DNA of 64,000 bases from an uncultured Prevotellaceae bacterium (GTDB taxonomy: Bacteria; Bacteroidota; Bacteroidia; Bacteroidales; Bacteroidaceae): assembly GCA_947165505.1 (NCBI GenBank), contig CAMVAT010000002.1, positions 1-64,000 on the forward strand. The letters are read 5' to 3'. Of this stretch, positions 16,382 through 25,550 are shown piece after piece. The position numbers and the translations under genes are program-made. Position 1 is the first letter of the stretch. Each line of letters begins with the position of its first letter. The notes under the pieces are model-generated. The model was given only the letters and a program-made list of their open reading frames with translations, made no database searches and had not been told where the DNA came from.

Positions 16382-17629
16382 ATGAAAATTGATCAATTCA
16401 ATTTTGCCGGCAAAAAGGCAATTGTACGCGTGGACTTCAATGTTCCCCTGGATGAAAACGGAAAAATCACCGACGACACCCGCATCCGCGGTGCTCTTCC
16501 CACACTGAAGAAAGTGCTCGCCGATGGTGGCGCGCTGATTATCATGTCGCACATGGGCAAGCCCAAAGGCAAAGTGAATCCGAAGTTCTCTCTCGGCCAG
16601 ATTGTTGACGCCGTGTCTGACGCTCTCGGCGTGGAGGTGAAGTTCGCCCCTGACTGCGCCAAGGCTAAAGAAGCCGCTGACGCATTGAAAGCCGGCGAGG
16701 TGCTGCTGCTGGAGAACCTCCGCTTCTATCCGGAGGAAGAGGGCAAGCCCGTTGGCATCGACAAGGCCGACCCCGCATACGATGAGGCCAAGAAAGCCAT
16801 GAAAGCCAGCCAGAAAGAGTTTGCCAAGACATTGGCCAGCTATGCCGACTGCTATGTGATGGATGCTTTTGGCACCGCTCACCGCAAGCACGCCTCTACG
16901 GCTGTGATTGACGAGTTCTTCGATGCCGACCACAAGATGCTGGGTTATCTGATGGAGAAAGAGGTGACTGCCGTTGACAATGTGCTGGGCAATATCAAAC
17001 GCCCCTTCACCGCTATCATGGGTGGTTCGAAGGTTTCGACCAAAATCGGCATCATCGAGAACCTGCTGGGCAAGGTTGACAATCTGATTCTCTGTGGTGG
17101 TATGACCTATACTTTCGCTAAGGCTCAGGGTGGCCAGATTGGTAACTCTATCTGCGAGGACGACAAACTCGATGTGGCTCTCGATGTGATCAAGAAAGCC
17201 AAGGAGAATGGTGTGAACCTCGTATTAGGCACAGACTGCATTGCCGCTGACGCTTTCGCCAACGACGCCAACACCCAGGTATGTCCCGCCAATGCCATCC
17301 CCGAGGGTTGGGAAGGTCTGGATGCCGGTCCTGAGACCCGCAAGGCTTTTGCAGCAGCCATCAAGGATGCCAAGACCATCCTGTGGAACGGTCCTGCCGG
17401 CGTGTTTGAGTTCGACAACTTCATCGGCGGCTCGAAAGCTATTGCCGACGCTATCGCAGAGGCTACAGCCAAGGGTGCTTTCTCGCTGATTGGCGGTGGC
17501 GACTCTGTGGCATGTATCAACAAATTCGGCATGGCCGACCAAGTGTCGTACATCTCTACTGGCGGCGGTGCTCTGCTGGAAGCCATCGAGGGCAAAGTGC
17601 TCCCCGGCGTGGCTGCTATTGAGGCATAA
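16382..17629 (+). CDS. pgk: Phosphoglycerate kinase
   Basis: 415 residues. '[17 protein letters not shown]' is the N-terminal signature, 'MSHMGKPKG' and '[13 protein letters not shown]' the 3-phosphoglycerate site, '[19 protein letters not shown]' the hinge, and '[14 protein letters not shown]' the nucleotide site. It makes ATP from 1,3-bisphosphoglycerate in glycolysis. Codon use is G/C-rich and strongly biased (for example GCC, AAG), as expected for a highly expressed gene. Monocistronic: own promoter box and a strong terminator. Confidence 0.98.
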   Translation: MKIDQFNFAGKKAIVRVDFNVPLDENGKITDDTRIRGALPTLKKVLADGGALIIMSHMGKPKGKVNPKFSLGQIVDAVSDALGVEVKFAPDCAKAKEAADALKAGEVLLLENLRFYPEEEGKPVGIDKADPAYDEAKKAMKASQKEFAKTLASYADCYVMDAFGTAHRKHASTAVIDEFFDADHKMLGYLMEKEVTAVDNVLGNIKRPFTAIMGGSKVSTKIGIIENLLGKVDNLILCGGMTYTFAKAQGGQIGNSICEDDKLDVALDVIKKAKENGVNLVLGTDCIAADAFANDANTQVCPANAIPEGWEGLDAGPETRKAFAAAIKDAKTILWNGPAGVFEFDNFIGGSKAIADAIAEATAKGAFSLIGGGDSVACINKFGMADQVSYISTGGGALLEAIEGKVLPGVAAIEA

Positions 17630-17684
17630 TTCAGCGTGTTAAGCCAATGGTCTTGAGCGTCTCCAGACGGCGATGCTCAACAAT

Positions 17685-17728
17685 AAAAAGAGAGGATATG
17701 TCAATCGTTGACATATCCTCTCTTTTTT
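17685..17728. terminator. Bidirectional Rho-independent terminator
   Basis: A 20-bp perfect stem (17685-17704 with 17708-17727), 3-nt loop, A run on one side and T run on the other. It serves pgk and the convergent rubrerythrin gene. Confidence 0.92.
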
Positions 17729-17745
17729 GTCATGCTATAAGCCGA

Positions 17746-18303
17746 TTATTTCTTAAAATAACGCTGATAGAGACCGTTGAAACCAGCACAGTGGCGGGCT
17801 TCGTCTTTCGCCATCTCATGTACAGTGTCGTGTGTGGCATCCATGCCGGCAGCCTTGGCGTTTTTAGCGATACGGAACTTATCCTCGCAAGCGCCCTGCT
17901 CAGCAGCGATACGCGCCTCAAGATTTGACTTAGTGTCACCCAGCACATCGCCTAAGAGCTCTGCGAAACGAGAAGCATGGTCGGCCTCCTCGTAAGCATA
18001 ACGCTTGAACGCTTCAGCAATTTCAGGATAGCCCTCGCGGTCGGCCTGACGTGCCATGGCGAGATACATACCCACTTCTCCGCACTCGCCATTGAAATGG
18101 TTGACCAGGTCTTTGATCATTTCTTCGTCGGCACCCTCTTTACGGGCTGCGCCCAACTGATGAACAGTGGCAAAGGTCAACTCGCTATTATCTTCCAACT
18201 CAGTGAATTTAGAAGCAGGAGCCTTACAAACGGGGCACTTCTCGGGAGCCTCGGTTCCCTCATAGATGTAACCGCAAACGGTACAGATAAACTTTTTTTT
18301 CAT
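17746..18303 (-). CDS. Reverse-type rubrerythrin (N-terminal rubredoxin domain)
   Basis: 185 residues. The rubredoxin domain comes first: '[12 protein letters not shown]' and 'CPVCKAP' (Cys pairs near 8-11 and 23-26). The ferritin-like diiron domain follows, with '[12 protein letters not shown]', '[10 protein letters not shown]' and '[12 protein letters not shown]'. Classic rubrerythrin has the opposite order; this order is that of 'reverse' rubrerythrins, NADH-linked peroxidases of anaerobes. It lies 29 nt after the truncated esterase gene in a - strand run that begins with a Fur-family gene. No own promoter box is visible, so expression with that run is possible. Confidence 0.9.
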   Translation of the reverse strand: MKKKFICTVCGYIYEGTEAPEKCPVCKAPASKFTELEDNSELTFATVHQLGAARKEGADEEMIKDLVNHFNGECGEVGMYLAMARQADREGYPEIAEAFKRYAYEEADHASRFAELLGDVLGDTKSNLEARIAAEQGACEDKFRIAKNAKAAGMDATHDTVHEMAKDEARHCAGFNGLYQRYFKK

Positions 18304-18332
18304 AATGTTTTTTGTTTAGATGATAAAATAAA

Positions 18333-19331
18333 CTATTTAAACCTCGCTTGTGAATCTAACACAAATCTGATTTTCTTTCCTTTCGGTATGGCTGGCTTCG
18401 TCCATTCGCCATTCAAGATGAGGATCTTGGTCTTTTGGCCGGCTGGCGCATCGTCAACAGCCTTTTGCAAGTCCATATAATTACCAGTTCCATCAGAGGC
18501 GACAATGAAGTCGTAATGGCGTAAATACTTCCTCAACGCCGGCACCTCCTTGACTACTGCATCGGCCATCAAACCCGCCACCACATGGGCACCATAGACA
18601 TTATAGTGCGTATTGTCTTGGCGGCCATCTGGCACGGAGGGGTTCTCACCTGGCCGGAACCACATGTGCAGTTTTTTTGAGCCCTCTGCACCTAATCCCT
18701 GCTCCAGGTCGTGAGTGATGCGGTTGGCATCAATGAACGGCACATTCATCTCGGCTGCCACGTTCTTGGGCGAGATGCGATAGTCGCCGTGTGTATCTAC
18801 AAGGACATCGCCCTCTCTGACCGCCTCGCCAAACTTCGTGTCGCGCAAGGCCTCATCGTCGGCAGGACGCTGCTCCTTGGATTGGAAGTTGCGACGCACC
18901 ACACAATTGAAGAGAACAGGTATGCCGCCTTTCTCGCGTGTCTCGCGCACATATTTTCGCAGATTGTCATCAAAAGTGCTCCCCGGGTCTGTGTGCCGGT
19001 CGGGAGTTGCCTTTTCGTCATTATGCCCAAACTGGATGAAGACATAATCGCCCGGTTTGATGAGTGAGAGCACTCGTTCCCAGCGCCCCTCGTCAATGAA
19101 GCTCTTCGAACTACGCCCATTGACGGCATGGTTGTCGATGCGCACGCCCTCCTTGAAGTAACCTTGAAGAGCCATGCCCCACCCGCGTTCCTGATTGTTG
19201 TTGTCGAGTTTCTTATTAGCCATGGTCGAGTCGCCTATCATGAAGATGGTAATCACCTGCTTCGACGATGAGGTCATCAAAACCAAGAGTGCGCACAATA
19301 ATGCAGCAGAGGCTAAACGTACTTTGTTCAT
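18333..19331 (-). CDS. SGNH-type rhamnogalacturonan acetylesterase with truncated pectinesterase domain
   Basis: 332 residues. After a signal-like N-terminus (1-23), '[13 protein letters not shown]' (block I Ser), 'VNGRSSKSF' (block II Gly), 'FGHNDEK' (block III Asn) and 'DNTHYNVYG' (block V Asp/His) identify an SGNH deacetylase of the rhamnogalacturonan type. The last ~58 residues, from '[20 protein letters not shown]', match only the N-terminal start of a family-8 carbohydrate-esterase pectinesterase, then stop. So it is probably the front part of a two-domain pectin esterase that lost its second catalytic domain. It overlaps hisS by 4 nt. Confidence 0.85.
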   Translation of the reverse strand: MNKVRLASAALLCALLVLMTSSSKQVITIFMIGDSTMANKKLDNNNQERGWGMALQGYFKEGVRIDNHAVNGRSSKSFIDEGRWERVLSLIKPGDYVFIQFGHNDEKATPDRHTDPGSTFDDNLRKYVRETREKGGIPVLFNCVVRRNFQSKEQRPADDEALRDTKFGEAVREGDVLVDTHGDYRISPKNVAAEMNVPFIDANRITHDLEQGLGAEGSKKLHMWFRPGENPSVPDGRQDNTHYNVYGAHVVAGLMADAVVKEVPALRKYLRHYDFIVASDGTGNYMDLQKAVDDAPAGQKTKILILNGEWTKPAIPKGKKIRFVLDSQARFK

Positions 19332-20689
19332 GACAGACGGCTGATTAGTTCTTCGGTATCAACGAGTGACTGCTCGCCTGTCTCCATATTCTTAAGCATC
19401 ATCTTTCCTTCGTTCATCTCGTTTTCACCGACGATGACCACATAGGGGATGTGCTTGGCATTGGCATACGACATCTGCTTCTTCATCTTAGCCTTGTCAG
19501 GGAAGATTTCCGTTCTGATACCCGCCTTGCGACAAGCACTCACAGCCGGAAGGGAATACATCAGTTCCGCCTCGCCGAAGTTGACGAAGAGCACCTGCGT
19601 ACTGCACACCGTCTCTTTGGGATAGAGGTCGAGCGCATTGAGCACGTCGTAGATGCGGTCGGCACCGAACGAGATGCCCACGCCGCTAATACCCGGCAGA
19701 CCGAAGATGCCCGTCAGGTTGTCGTATCTGCCACCGCCCGTGATACTGCCCATCGGAGTATCAAGTGCCTTCACCTCAAAGATGGCACCCGTGTAATAGT
19801 TCAATCCACGGGCCAACGTCAGGTCGAGTTGCATCTCGTTATTCAAATGGCAGCTTTCAAGCGTATGAAGGATATAACGTGTCTCCTCCACGCCTTTCAG
19901 TCCCACCTCGGAATCCTTGAGCACATCGGCAATGACACTGAGTTTCTCATCATTAGTTCCAGCGAGTGCGATGATAGGCTGCAACTTCTGTATCTGCTCT
20001 TCAGACAGTCCATCGGCAGCCAGTTCTTCGTTCACTTTGTCAATGCCAATCTTATCGAGTTTGTCGATGGCCACGGTGATGTCAACAATCTTATCGGCAG
20101 CACCAATATACTCTGCGATGCCCGTTAAAATTTTACGGTTGTTGATTTTGATTTGAACCCGTATGCCAAAGCGGGTGAACACGGTATCGACGATTTGCAT
20201 CAGTTCTACCTCATTGAGCAACGAGTCACTGCCCACCACATCAGCATCGCACTGATAAAACTCGCGATAACGCCCTTTCTGCGGCCGGTCGGCCCTCCAT
20301 ACGGGCTGTATCTGGTAGCGTTTGAAGGGTAGTTGCAGTTCTTCTCTGTGCATTACCACATAGCGTGCGAAAGGCACGGTGAGGTCATAGCGCAACCCCT
20401 TCTCGCAGAGGCGCGAGGCCAGATGCAGCACATTTTTTTCTTTCAGTTCGTCGTCTGTCACCTTGCTGAGGAAATCGCCGGAGTTGAGTATTTTAAACAA
20501 CAGTTTGTCGCCTTCCTCGCCATATTTGCCCATCAGCGTTGACAGGTTTTCCATGGCAGGTGTCTCTATCTGTTGGAATCCATAAAGGGCATATACCTCG
20601 CGAATGGTGTTGAAGATATAATTGCGCTTAGCCATCTCTTCTGGTCCGAAGTCGCGTGTGCCCTTGGGTATGCTTGTTTTCTGTGCCAT
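19328..20689 (-). CDS. hisS: Histidyl-tRNA synthetase
   Basis: 453 residues. Class II synthetase: '[11 protein letters not shown]' opening, motif 2 region '[25 protein letters not shown]', the HisRS signature '[15 protein letters not shown]' and motif 3 '[15 protein letters not shown]'; the C-terminal anticodon-binding domain is '[11 protein letters not shown]...'. It charges tRNA-His. The gene starts 6 nt after the purA stop and its own stop overlaps the esterase start, so it is in the middle of a - strand operon. Confidence 0.98.
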   Translation of the reverse strand: MAQKTSIPKGTRDFGPEEMAKRNYIFNTIREVYALYGFQQIETPAMENLSTLMGKYGEEGDKLLFKILNSGDFLSKVTDDELKEKNVLHLASRLCEKGLRYDLTVPFARYVVMHREELQLPFKRYQIQPVWRADRPQKGRYREFYQCDADVVGSDSLLNEVELMQIVDTVFTRFGIRVQIKINNRKILTGIAEYIGAADKIVDITVAIDKLDKIGIDKVNEELAADGLSEEQIQKLQPIIALAGTNDEKLSVIADVLKDSEVGLKGVEETRYILHTLESCHLNNEMQLDLTLARGLNYYTGAIFEVKALDTPMGSITGGGRYDNLTGIFGLPGISGVGISFGADRIYDVLNALDLYPKETVCSTQVLFVNFGEAELMYSLPAVSACRKAGIRTEIFPDKAKMKKQMSYANAKHIPYVVIVGENEMNEGKMMLKNMETGEQSLVDTEELISRLS

Positions 20690-20695
20690 TTGTTT

Positions 20696-21970
20696 CTATT
20701 TACGAATGATGGTCTGCTCACGGTCCGGACCGATGGAGATGATACGGATAGGAGTGTCTAACTGCTTTTCCAAGAATTGTATGTAATCGGTGAACTCTTT
20801 GGGGAACTGTTCTTCAGAGGTAAACTTCGTCATGTCTGTCTTCCAGCCTGGCAATTCCACATAAACGGGCTCAATGCCTTGCTCGATATCGTAGGGGAAG
20901 TCGGGGGTTTCCACACCATGCTGCTTATATGCCACGCACGCTTTGATCGTGTCGAAGCCGTCGAGCACGTCGCTCTTCATCATAATCAGTTCAGTCACGC
21001 CATTGACCATGATGGAATAGCGAAGAGCGACGAGGTCTATCCATCCGCATCGACGCTCACGCCCAGTGACTGCCCCATACTCATGGCCCAACTGGCGTAT
21101 CAGCGCACCTGTCTCATCAAAGAGCTCTGTGGGGAACGGTCCTGCCCCCACGCGTGTGCAGTAGGCTTTCATAATGCCATAGACATTCCCTATCTTGTTG
21201 GGGCCGATGCCCAAACCGGTGCAGGCGCCGGCGCAAATCGTATTGGAAGAGGTGACAAAAGGATAACTGCCGAAATCAATGTCGAGCATAGTACCTTGCG
21301 CGCCTTCACAAAGGATGGTCTTCCCCTCTTTGAGCAGTCTGTTCATCTCGTGCTCACTGTCAACGATATGAAACTGTTTCAGGTAGGCGATGCCCTCCAT
21401 CCATTTTTTCTCCACCTCTGTGATGTCGTAGTCGGTGTAGTGAAGGTCGTTGAGCATATCTATATGACGTGCCTTATGGGCTGCATATTTCTCCTCGAAA
21501 TGGTCAAAGATATCACCCACACGCAGTCCGTTGCGTGAAATCTTGTCGGTATATGTGGGACCAATGCCCTTACCGGTCGTACCCACCTTGCTCTTTCCTT
21601 TTGCTGCTTCTTGCGCAGCATCAAGCAGCCTGTGGGTGGGCATGATGAGATGTGCCTTTTTTGAGATATGCAGACGGTCTCTCAGGTTGTGTCCGCTTTT
21701 TTCCAAGTCTTTAGCTTCATCCATGAAGAGGTCTGGCGCCAAAACGACACCATTGCCGATGATATTCACCTTGCCACCTTGGAAGATACCCGAAGGGATG
21801 CTTCTAAGAACATATTTCTGCCCTTCGAACTCTAAGGTATGGCCGGCATTCGGTCCGCCTTGGAACCTTGCCACCACATCGTAGTTGGGTGTTAACACAT
21901 CTACAACTTTCCCTTTACCTTCATCGCCCCATTGCAATCCCAACAGGACGTCAACTTTACCTTTTGCCAT
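20696..21970 (-). CDS. purA: Adenylosuccinate synthase
   Basis: 424 residues. 'GLQWGDEGKGKVVD' is the GTP-binding/catalytic N-terminus with Asp and His partners ('GPNAGHT'), and 'GTTGKGIGPTYTDK' the second signature; 'GRERRCGWIDLVALRY' is also conserved. It makes adenylosuccinate from IMP and aspartate with GTP. It is 13 nt downstream of the Fur-family gene and 6 nt upstream of hisS, so it is probably co-transcribed with both. Confidence 0.98.
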   Translation of the reverse strand: MAKGKVDVLLGLQWGDEGKGKVVDVLTPNYDVVARFQGGPNAGHTLEFEGQKYVLRSIPSGIFQGGKVNIIGNGVVLAPDLFMDEAKDLEKSGHNLRDRLHISKKAHLIMPTHRLLDAAQEAAKGKSKVGTTGKGIGPTYTDKISRNGLRVGDIFDHFEEKYAAHKARHIDMLNDLHYTDYDITEVEKKWMEGIAYLKQFHIVDSEHEMNRLLKEGKTILCEGAQGTMLDIDFGSYPFVTSSNTICAGACTGLGIGPNKIGNVYGIMKAYCTRVGAGPFPTELFDETGALIRQLGHEYGAVTGRERRCGWIDLVALRYSIMVNGVTELIMMKSDVLDGFDTIKACVAYKQHGVETPDFPYDIEQGIEPVYVELPGWKTDMTKFTSEEQFPKEFTDYIQFLEKQLDTPIRIISIGPDREQTIIRK

Positions 21971-21983
21971 TTGATAATGATTA

Positions 21984-22487
21984 CTATGTTTTTTTCTTTG
22001 GTTTTGTCTTTTGTTTGGCCTTGGCCTTTTTCGCCCTCTGTCTGTTCAATTTTGTCTGGCACGAACTGCACATGCCATAGATATAAACAGAGAAACTGTC
22101 TCTTATAAACCTTTTCAACCTTGCCTTACAGACTGCATCGACGATAATAGGCGAATTGATTTCGGTGATTTTACCGCAAACGGTGCATATCTGATGGCAA
22201 TGATTGACATTTCTGAAACTGGCTTCATATTTTGTGCCGTCTTTCAAATTATGGCGTACCACCAACCTGACAGACAGCAAAAGATTCATTGTATTATAGA
22301 GTGTCGCCTTGCTGACGTGAAAATTTTGCAGTTCGAGCTCTTCATTCAGCTCTTCGAGCGTGAAATGCCCTGACATGCTATATACAGTATCAAGGATGGC
22401 GTACCTTTCTGGGGTTTTCCGCTTATGATTTTGCTCCAGATAGTCCGTTAAAATATTTCTTACCTTATTAGAAACGATGTCATCCAT
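21984..22487 (-). CDS. Fur-family metal/peroxide-responsive repressor
   Basis: 167 residues. The winged helix covers ~25-90 ('TPERYAILDTVYSMSGHFTLEELNEEL' region; 'VSKATLYNTMNLLL' recognition helix). The dimer domain has 'HCHQICTVCGKI' and 'YGMCSSCQTKL', two CxxC pairs for structural zinc. The last ~20 residues are a Lys-rich tail. It could be Fur, PerR or Zur; sequence alone does not settle it, but a reverse rubrerythrin at the end of the same gene run favours a peroxide or iron role. Own promoter (22511-22541). Confidence 0.92.
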   Translation of the reverse strand: MDDIVSNKVRNILTDYLEQNHKRKTPERYAILDTVYSMSGHFTLEELNEELELQNFHVSKATLYNTMNLLLSVRLVVRHNLKDGTKYEASFRNVNHCHQICTVCGKITEINSPIIVDAVCKARLKRFIRDSFSVYIYGMCSSCQTKLNRQRAKKAKAKQKTKPKKKT

Positions 22488-22510
22488 GCTACGACTGTCA
22501 AATAACCGTG

Positions 22511-22541
22511 CAAAGATAGAGAATTATTTTGAGATAGACAA
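22511..22541 (-). promoter_or_regulatory. Promoter of the fur-purA-hisS run
   Basis: On the - strand TTG (22541-22539), 20 nt, TATCTTTG (22518-22511); the start codon is at 22487, leader ~18 nt. The yigZ terminator hairpin abuts its upstream edge. Confidence 0.65.
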
Positions 22542-22590
22542 CTTTTTGGATGAGTAATTGAACAAGTAAAAGAATCTGCTCATCCAAAAG
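22542..22590 (-). terminator. Hairpin overlapping the end of yigZ
   Basis: Arms 22542-22554 and 22579-22590 pair over about 11 bp (TTTTGGATGAG/CTCATCCAAAA) around a 24-nt loop. One arm lies over the last codons and stop of the yigZ gene. The loop is long and the T run short, so termination is only probable. Confidence 0.45.
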
Positions 22591-23167
22591 ACAATTGTTG
22601 CAACCGACCTCGCAGTTGTGCGGCTTCCGACTTCCTGATGGCAAGTGTGATAGAGCAGGTGTTGTCATATTGTTGTGACACGATACGGGGAGCCATCTCC
22701 TTGATGACCTTCATCACGTCATTCATCATCAGATAGGGGAAGTCGAATGTCACCAGCTCCTCCACTTGGCGTTCCACCATCACGCTGTTGGCGATGGCGT
22801 CTGCCGCCGCAGTACGGTAGGCTACAATCAGTCCGCCTGTACCTAAATTGACACCTCCATAGTAGCGTATCACTACAATCAATATGTTGGTCAGTTCATT
22901 GGCATTGATCTGCCCTAATATGGGCTTTCCTGCCGTGCTTGAGGGCTCACCGTCGTCATTGGCCCTATAATCTTGGCGGTCGGCGCCCAACATATAAGCA
23001 TAGCAGACATGGCGGGCATCGTAATACTTCTTACGATAGCCAGCCACAATCTCTTTCACCTCATCAGCAGTCTCTACAGGATGGGCAAAAGCATAAAATT
23101 TGCTGCGTTTTTCAGTATAATAACCTTCGGCTACGCTTGCAATGGTCTTAAAGAGATCTTCTGCCAT
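22580..23167 (-). CDS. YigZ/IMPACT family protein
   Basis: 195 residues. 'EKRSKFYAFAHPVETADEV' and 'DARHVCYAYMLG', then 'DDGEPSSTAGKPILGQI' and 'VVIRYYGGVNLGTGGLIVAYRTAAADAI', are the full UPF0029/IMPACT signature; a C-terminal DUF1949-like ferredoxin fold follows. Members are implicated in translation control under stress, but the bacterial role is not established. It is probably separate from the DUF1015 gene upstream because a GC-rich hairpin lies between them. Confidence 0.92.
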   Translation of the reverse strand: MAEDLFKTIASVAEGYYTEKRSKFYAFAHPVETADEVKEIVAGYRKKYYDARHVCYAYMLGADRQDYRANDDGEPSSTAGKPILGQINANELTNILIVVIRYYGGVNLGTGGLIVAYRTAAADAIANSVMVERQVEELVTFDFPYLMMNDVMKVIKEMAPRIVSQQYDNTCSITLAIRKSEAAQLRGRLQQLSFG

Positions 23168-23235
23168 GAATGTTTGAAAAGGGAAGTGAAAGGGAAGTGA
23201 AAAGGATGCTAAAGAAGAGTTAAAAGGGGAGAGAG

Positions 23236-23263
23236 AAAAGGGGGGTGTTCAATCACGCCCCCC
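23236..23263 (-). terminator. GC-rich terminator after the DUF1015 gene
   Basis: GGGGGG/CCCCCC arms (23240-23247 and 23254-23263, with a 2-nt bulge) around a 6-nt loop, followed on the - strand by TTTTCTCTCTCC. It sits 8 nt past the DUF1015 stop. Confidence 0.7.
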
Positions 23264-23270
23264 AAGAGTC

Positions 23271-24518
23271 TTAACTCAATTTGTGTATCACAAGGCCTGA
23301 GCGTAGTTTCGGCTCAAACCATGTGGCTTTGGGCGGCATAATCTTTCCGCTGTCGGCTATATCCATGATTTGCTGCATCGATACGGGATAGAGTGCCAAA
23401 GCGGCTCTCATCTCACCGCTGTCCACCCGGCGTTTCAGTTCACCAAGTCCACGCAAACCTCCGACAAAGTCTATGCGTTTACTGGAGCGAAGGTCGCCGA
23501 TATTGAGTATGTCGTTGAGAATCAGTCGGCTGGAAATATCTACATCCAACACGCCTATCGGGTCTTGGTCATCGTATGTGCCTTCCTTGGCTTTCAGAGA
23601 ATACCAATGACCGTCTAAATAGAGAGAGAACTCATGCAATTGTGCCGGCTTGTAAATCTCTGTGCCTTGGTCTGACACTTCGAAATTCTTACGCAGCGCA
23701 TCTAAGAACTGCTCTGAGGTCAGTCCGTTCAGGTCTTTGACCACACGGTTATAATCCAAGACGGTGAGTTGACTGGCTTGGAAACAAACAGCCATAAAGT
23801 AATTGTATTCCTCATCGCCCCGGTGGTTGGGGTTCTGCTTTTGCTTCTCGGCACCGACCAATGCAGCTGCTGCCGAACGATGATGGCCGTCGGCAATATA
23901 TAATGCCGGCATTTTGGCGAACTCGCTGGTGATAAGCTGTATGTCTTGCTCGTCACTGATGCACCAGAACTGGTGGCGGAAACCGTCTATCGGCGCGATG
24001 AAGTCATATTCCGGTTGGGTGGCTGCATAGCGCATGATGAGCGCATTGAGCACATCATTGTCGGGATAAGCAAAAAACACAGGCTCAATGTTAGCATTGT
24101 TCACACGCACATGCTTCATGCGGTCTTCCTCCTTGTCTCTGCGGGTCAACTCATGTTTCTTGATGACTCCTGTCAGATAGTCGTTGACGTATGCTCCCAC
24201 AACCAGTCCATATTGGGTTTTACCGTTCATGGTCTGCGCGTAGATATAATACATCTCCTGATCATCCTGCACAAGCCAGCCTTTGTCTTGAAACAGTTGG
24301 AAGTTTTCTGCAGCTTTTTCATATACACGCGGGTCATACTCGCTCGTTCCAGGCTCGAAATTGATTTCGGGCTTGATGATACGATACAAGCTCATCTCGT
24401 TGTCGCCGGCCTCAGCACGTGCCTCATCAGAATCTAACACATCGTATGGACGACATTCTACACGCTCCACCAATTCTTTGGGTGGACGTATTCCGCGGAA
24501 GGGTTTGACTATTGCCAT
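23271..24518 (-). CDS. DUF1015 family protein
   Basis: 415 residues. 'MAIVKPFRGIRPPKELVERVECRPYDVL' is the typical DUF1015 start; 'YIADGHHRSAAAAL' carries the conserved His pair of the family and the ParB-like Ser/Thr kinase-like pocket sometimes proposed. The gene follows serC and serA in the same direction (91 nt after serA), an order I recall from other Bacteroidales, which hints at a link with phosphoserine metabolism. This is inference; the biochemical role is not known to me. Confidence 0.88.
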   Translation of the reverse strand: MAIVKPFRGIRPPKELVERVECRPYDVLDSDEARAEAGDNEMSLYRIIKPEINFEPGTSEYDPRVYEKAAENFQLFQDKGWLVQDDQEMYYIYAQTMNGKTQYGLVVGAYVNDYLTGVIKKHELTRRDKEEDRMKHVRVNNANIEPVFFAYPDNDVLNALIMRYAATQPEYDFIAPIDGFRHQFWCISDEQDIQLITSEFAKMPALYIADGHHRSAAAALVGAEKQKQNPNHRGDEEYNYFMAVCFQASQLTVLDYNRVVKDLNGLTSEQFLDALRKNFEVSDQGTEIYKPAQLHEFSLYLDGHWYSLKAKEGTYDDQDPIGVLDVDISSRLILNDILNIGDLRSSKRIDFVGGLRGLGELKRRVDSGEMRAALALYPVSMQQIMDIADSGKIMPPKATWFEPKLRSGLVIHKLS

Positions 24519-24609
24519 GATTTAAAGTTAATAAAGGTTATGTCGTATCCTAAAAAATAAAATAGGGTAAGAGGGAATCATCCCTCTACCCTATTCGCAT
24601 TTCATAGAA

Positions 24610-25527
24610 TTACTTATTCACTTGGAATTTAGTATCACCATCCTTGAAGAAAGCATTGATCTGCTTGGCGGCAGCAATGCCGGCATTGACATTAGCCTCG
24701 GCTGTCTGAGCGCCCATCTTCTTGGGAGTGCTGAAGTAGCGGCCCTCGAACTTGCTGAACTCCTCGTCGGCATCGGGTTTGATGTCGGTGACGAACTTCA
24801 AGTCGGTGCGTTCTGCCATCAATGCTATCAACTCAGGTTCATTGATGACCTCCTTGCGGGCGGTGTTCACCAAGACGGCACCTTTCTTCATCTTGCCAAC
24901 CAAAGCGGCATTGATGCTTTGCTTGGTCTCGGCGGTAGCAGGGATATGCAGCGACACCACATCACAAGTCTCAAAGAGAGCGTCTTGATTGTCAACGGCT
25001 TTCACACCGGCTGCCTCGATGACCTCTTTCGGGCAGTATGCGTCGTAGGCATAAACATCCATGCCGAATCCTTTAGCGATGCGCGCCACATTGCGGCCTA
25101 CATTACCAAAAGCGAGGATGCCCAACTTCTTGCCTAACAACTCCGTGCCGCTCTTGCCATTGTAGAAATTGCGCACAGCGAAGACGAGCAGGCCAAACAC
25201 CAGTTCTGCCACAGCGTTGGCATTCTGTCCGGGTGTATTCTCTGCCACCACTTGGTGTGCTGTAGCTGCTGCCAAATCGATATTGTCATAACCAGCACCA
25301 GCCCTGACCACTATCTTCAGGCTCTTCGCAGCATCGAGCACTTCGGCATCTACCTTATCCGAACGGATGATGAGTGCGTCGGCATCGGCCACAGCAGCCA
25401 GAAGTTGCGCTTTCTCAGTATATTTCTCAAGCAGCGCCAATTCATGGCCAGCACTTTCTACTTCTTTTCTGATTCCCTCTACAGCAGCAGCGGCAAAAGG
25501 TTTCTCTGTAGCTACTAAAACTTTCAT
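24610..25527 (-). CDS. serA: D-3-phosphoglycerate dehydrogenase, short lysine-type
   Basis: 305 residues from ATG 25527; the upstream 33 codons of the open frame have no support. D-2-hydroxyacid dehydrogenase fold: 'VVRAGAGYDNID', NAD loop 'AFGNVGRN' (139-146; first Gly of the usual GxGxxG is Ala), catalytic Arg224 in 'NTARKEV'. The site that is His in most family members reads 'STPKKMGAQ' (266-274), with Lys instead. This His-to-Lys form without ACT domain is what I know from Bacteroidales and Entamoeba enzymes. First step of serine synthesis, paired with serC 23 nt upstream. Confidence 0.95.
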   Translation of the reverse strand: MKVLVATEKPFAAAAVEGIRKEVESAGHELALLEKYTEKAQLLAAVADADALIIRSDKVDAEVLDAAKSLKIVVRAGAGYDNIDLAAATAHQVVAENTPGQNANAVAELVFGLLVFAVRNFYNGKSGTELLGKKLGILAFGNVGRNVARIAKGFGMDVYAYDAYCPKEVIEAAGVKAVDNQDALFETCDVVSLHIPATAETKQSINAALVGKMKKGAVLVNTARKEVINEPELIALMAERTDLKFVTDIKPDADEEFSKFEGRYFSTPKKMGAQTAEANVNAGIAAAKQINAFFKDGDTKFQVNK

Positions 25528-25550
25528 TACCTGATGTTTTATAAATGTGA

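Noticed and set aside
20777..21538. 253-codon open frame opposite purA
   Set aside because: Antisense of purA; no domain features.
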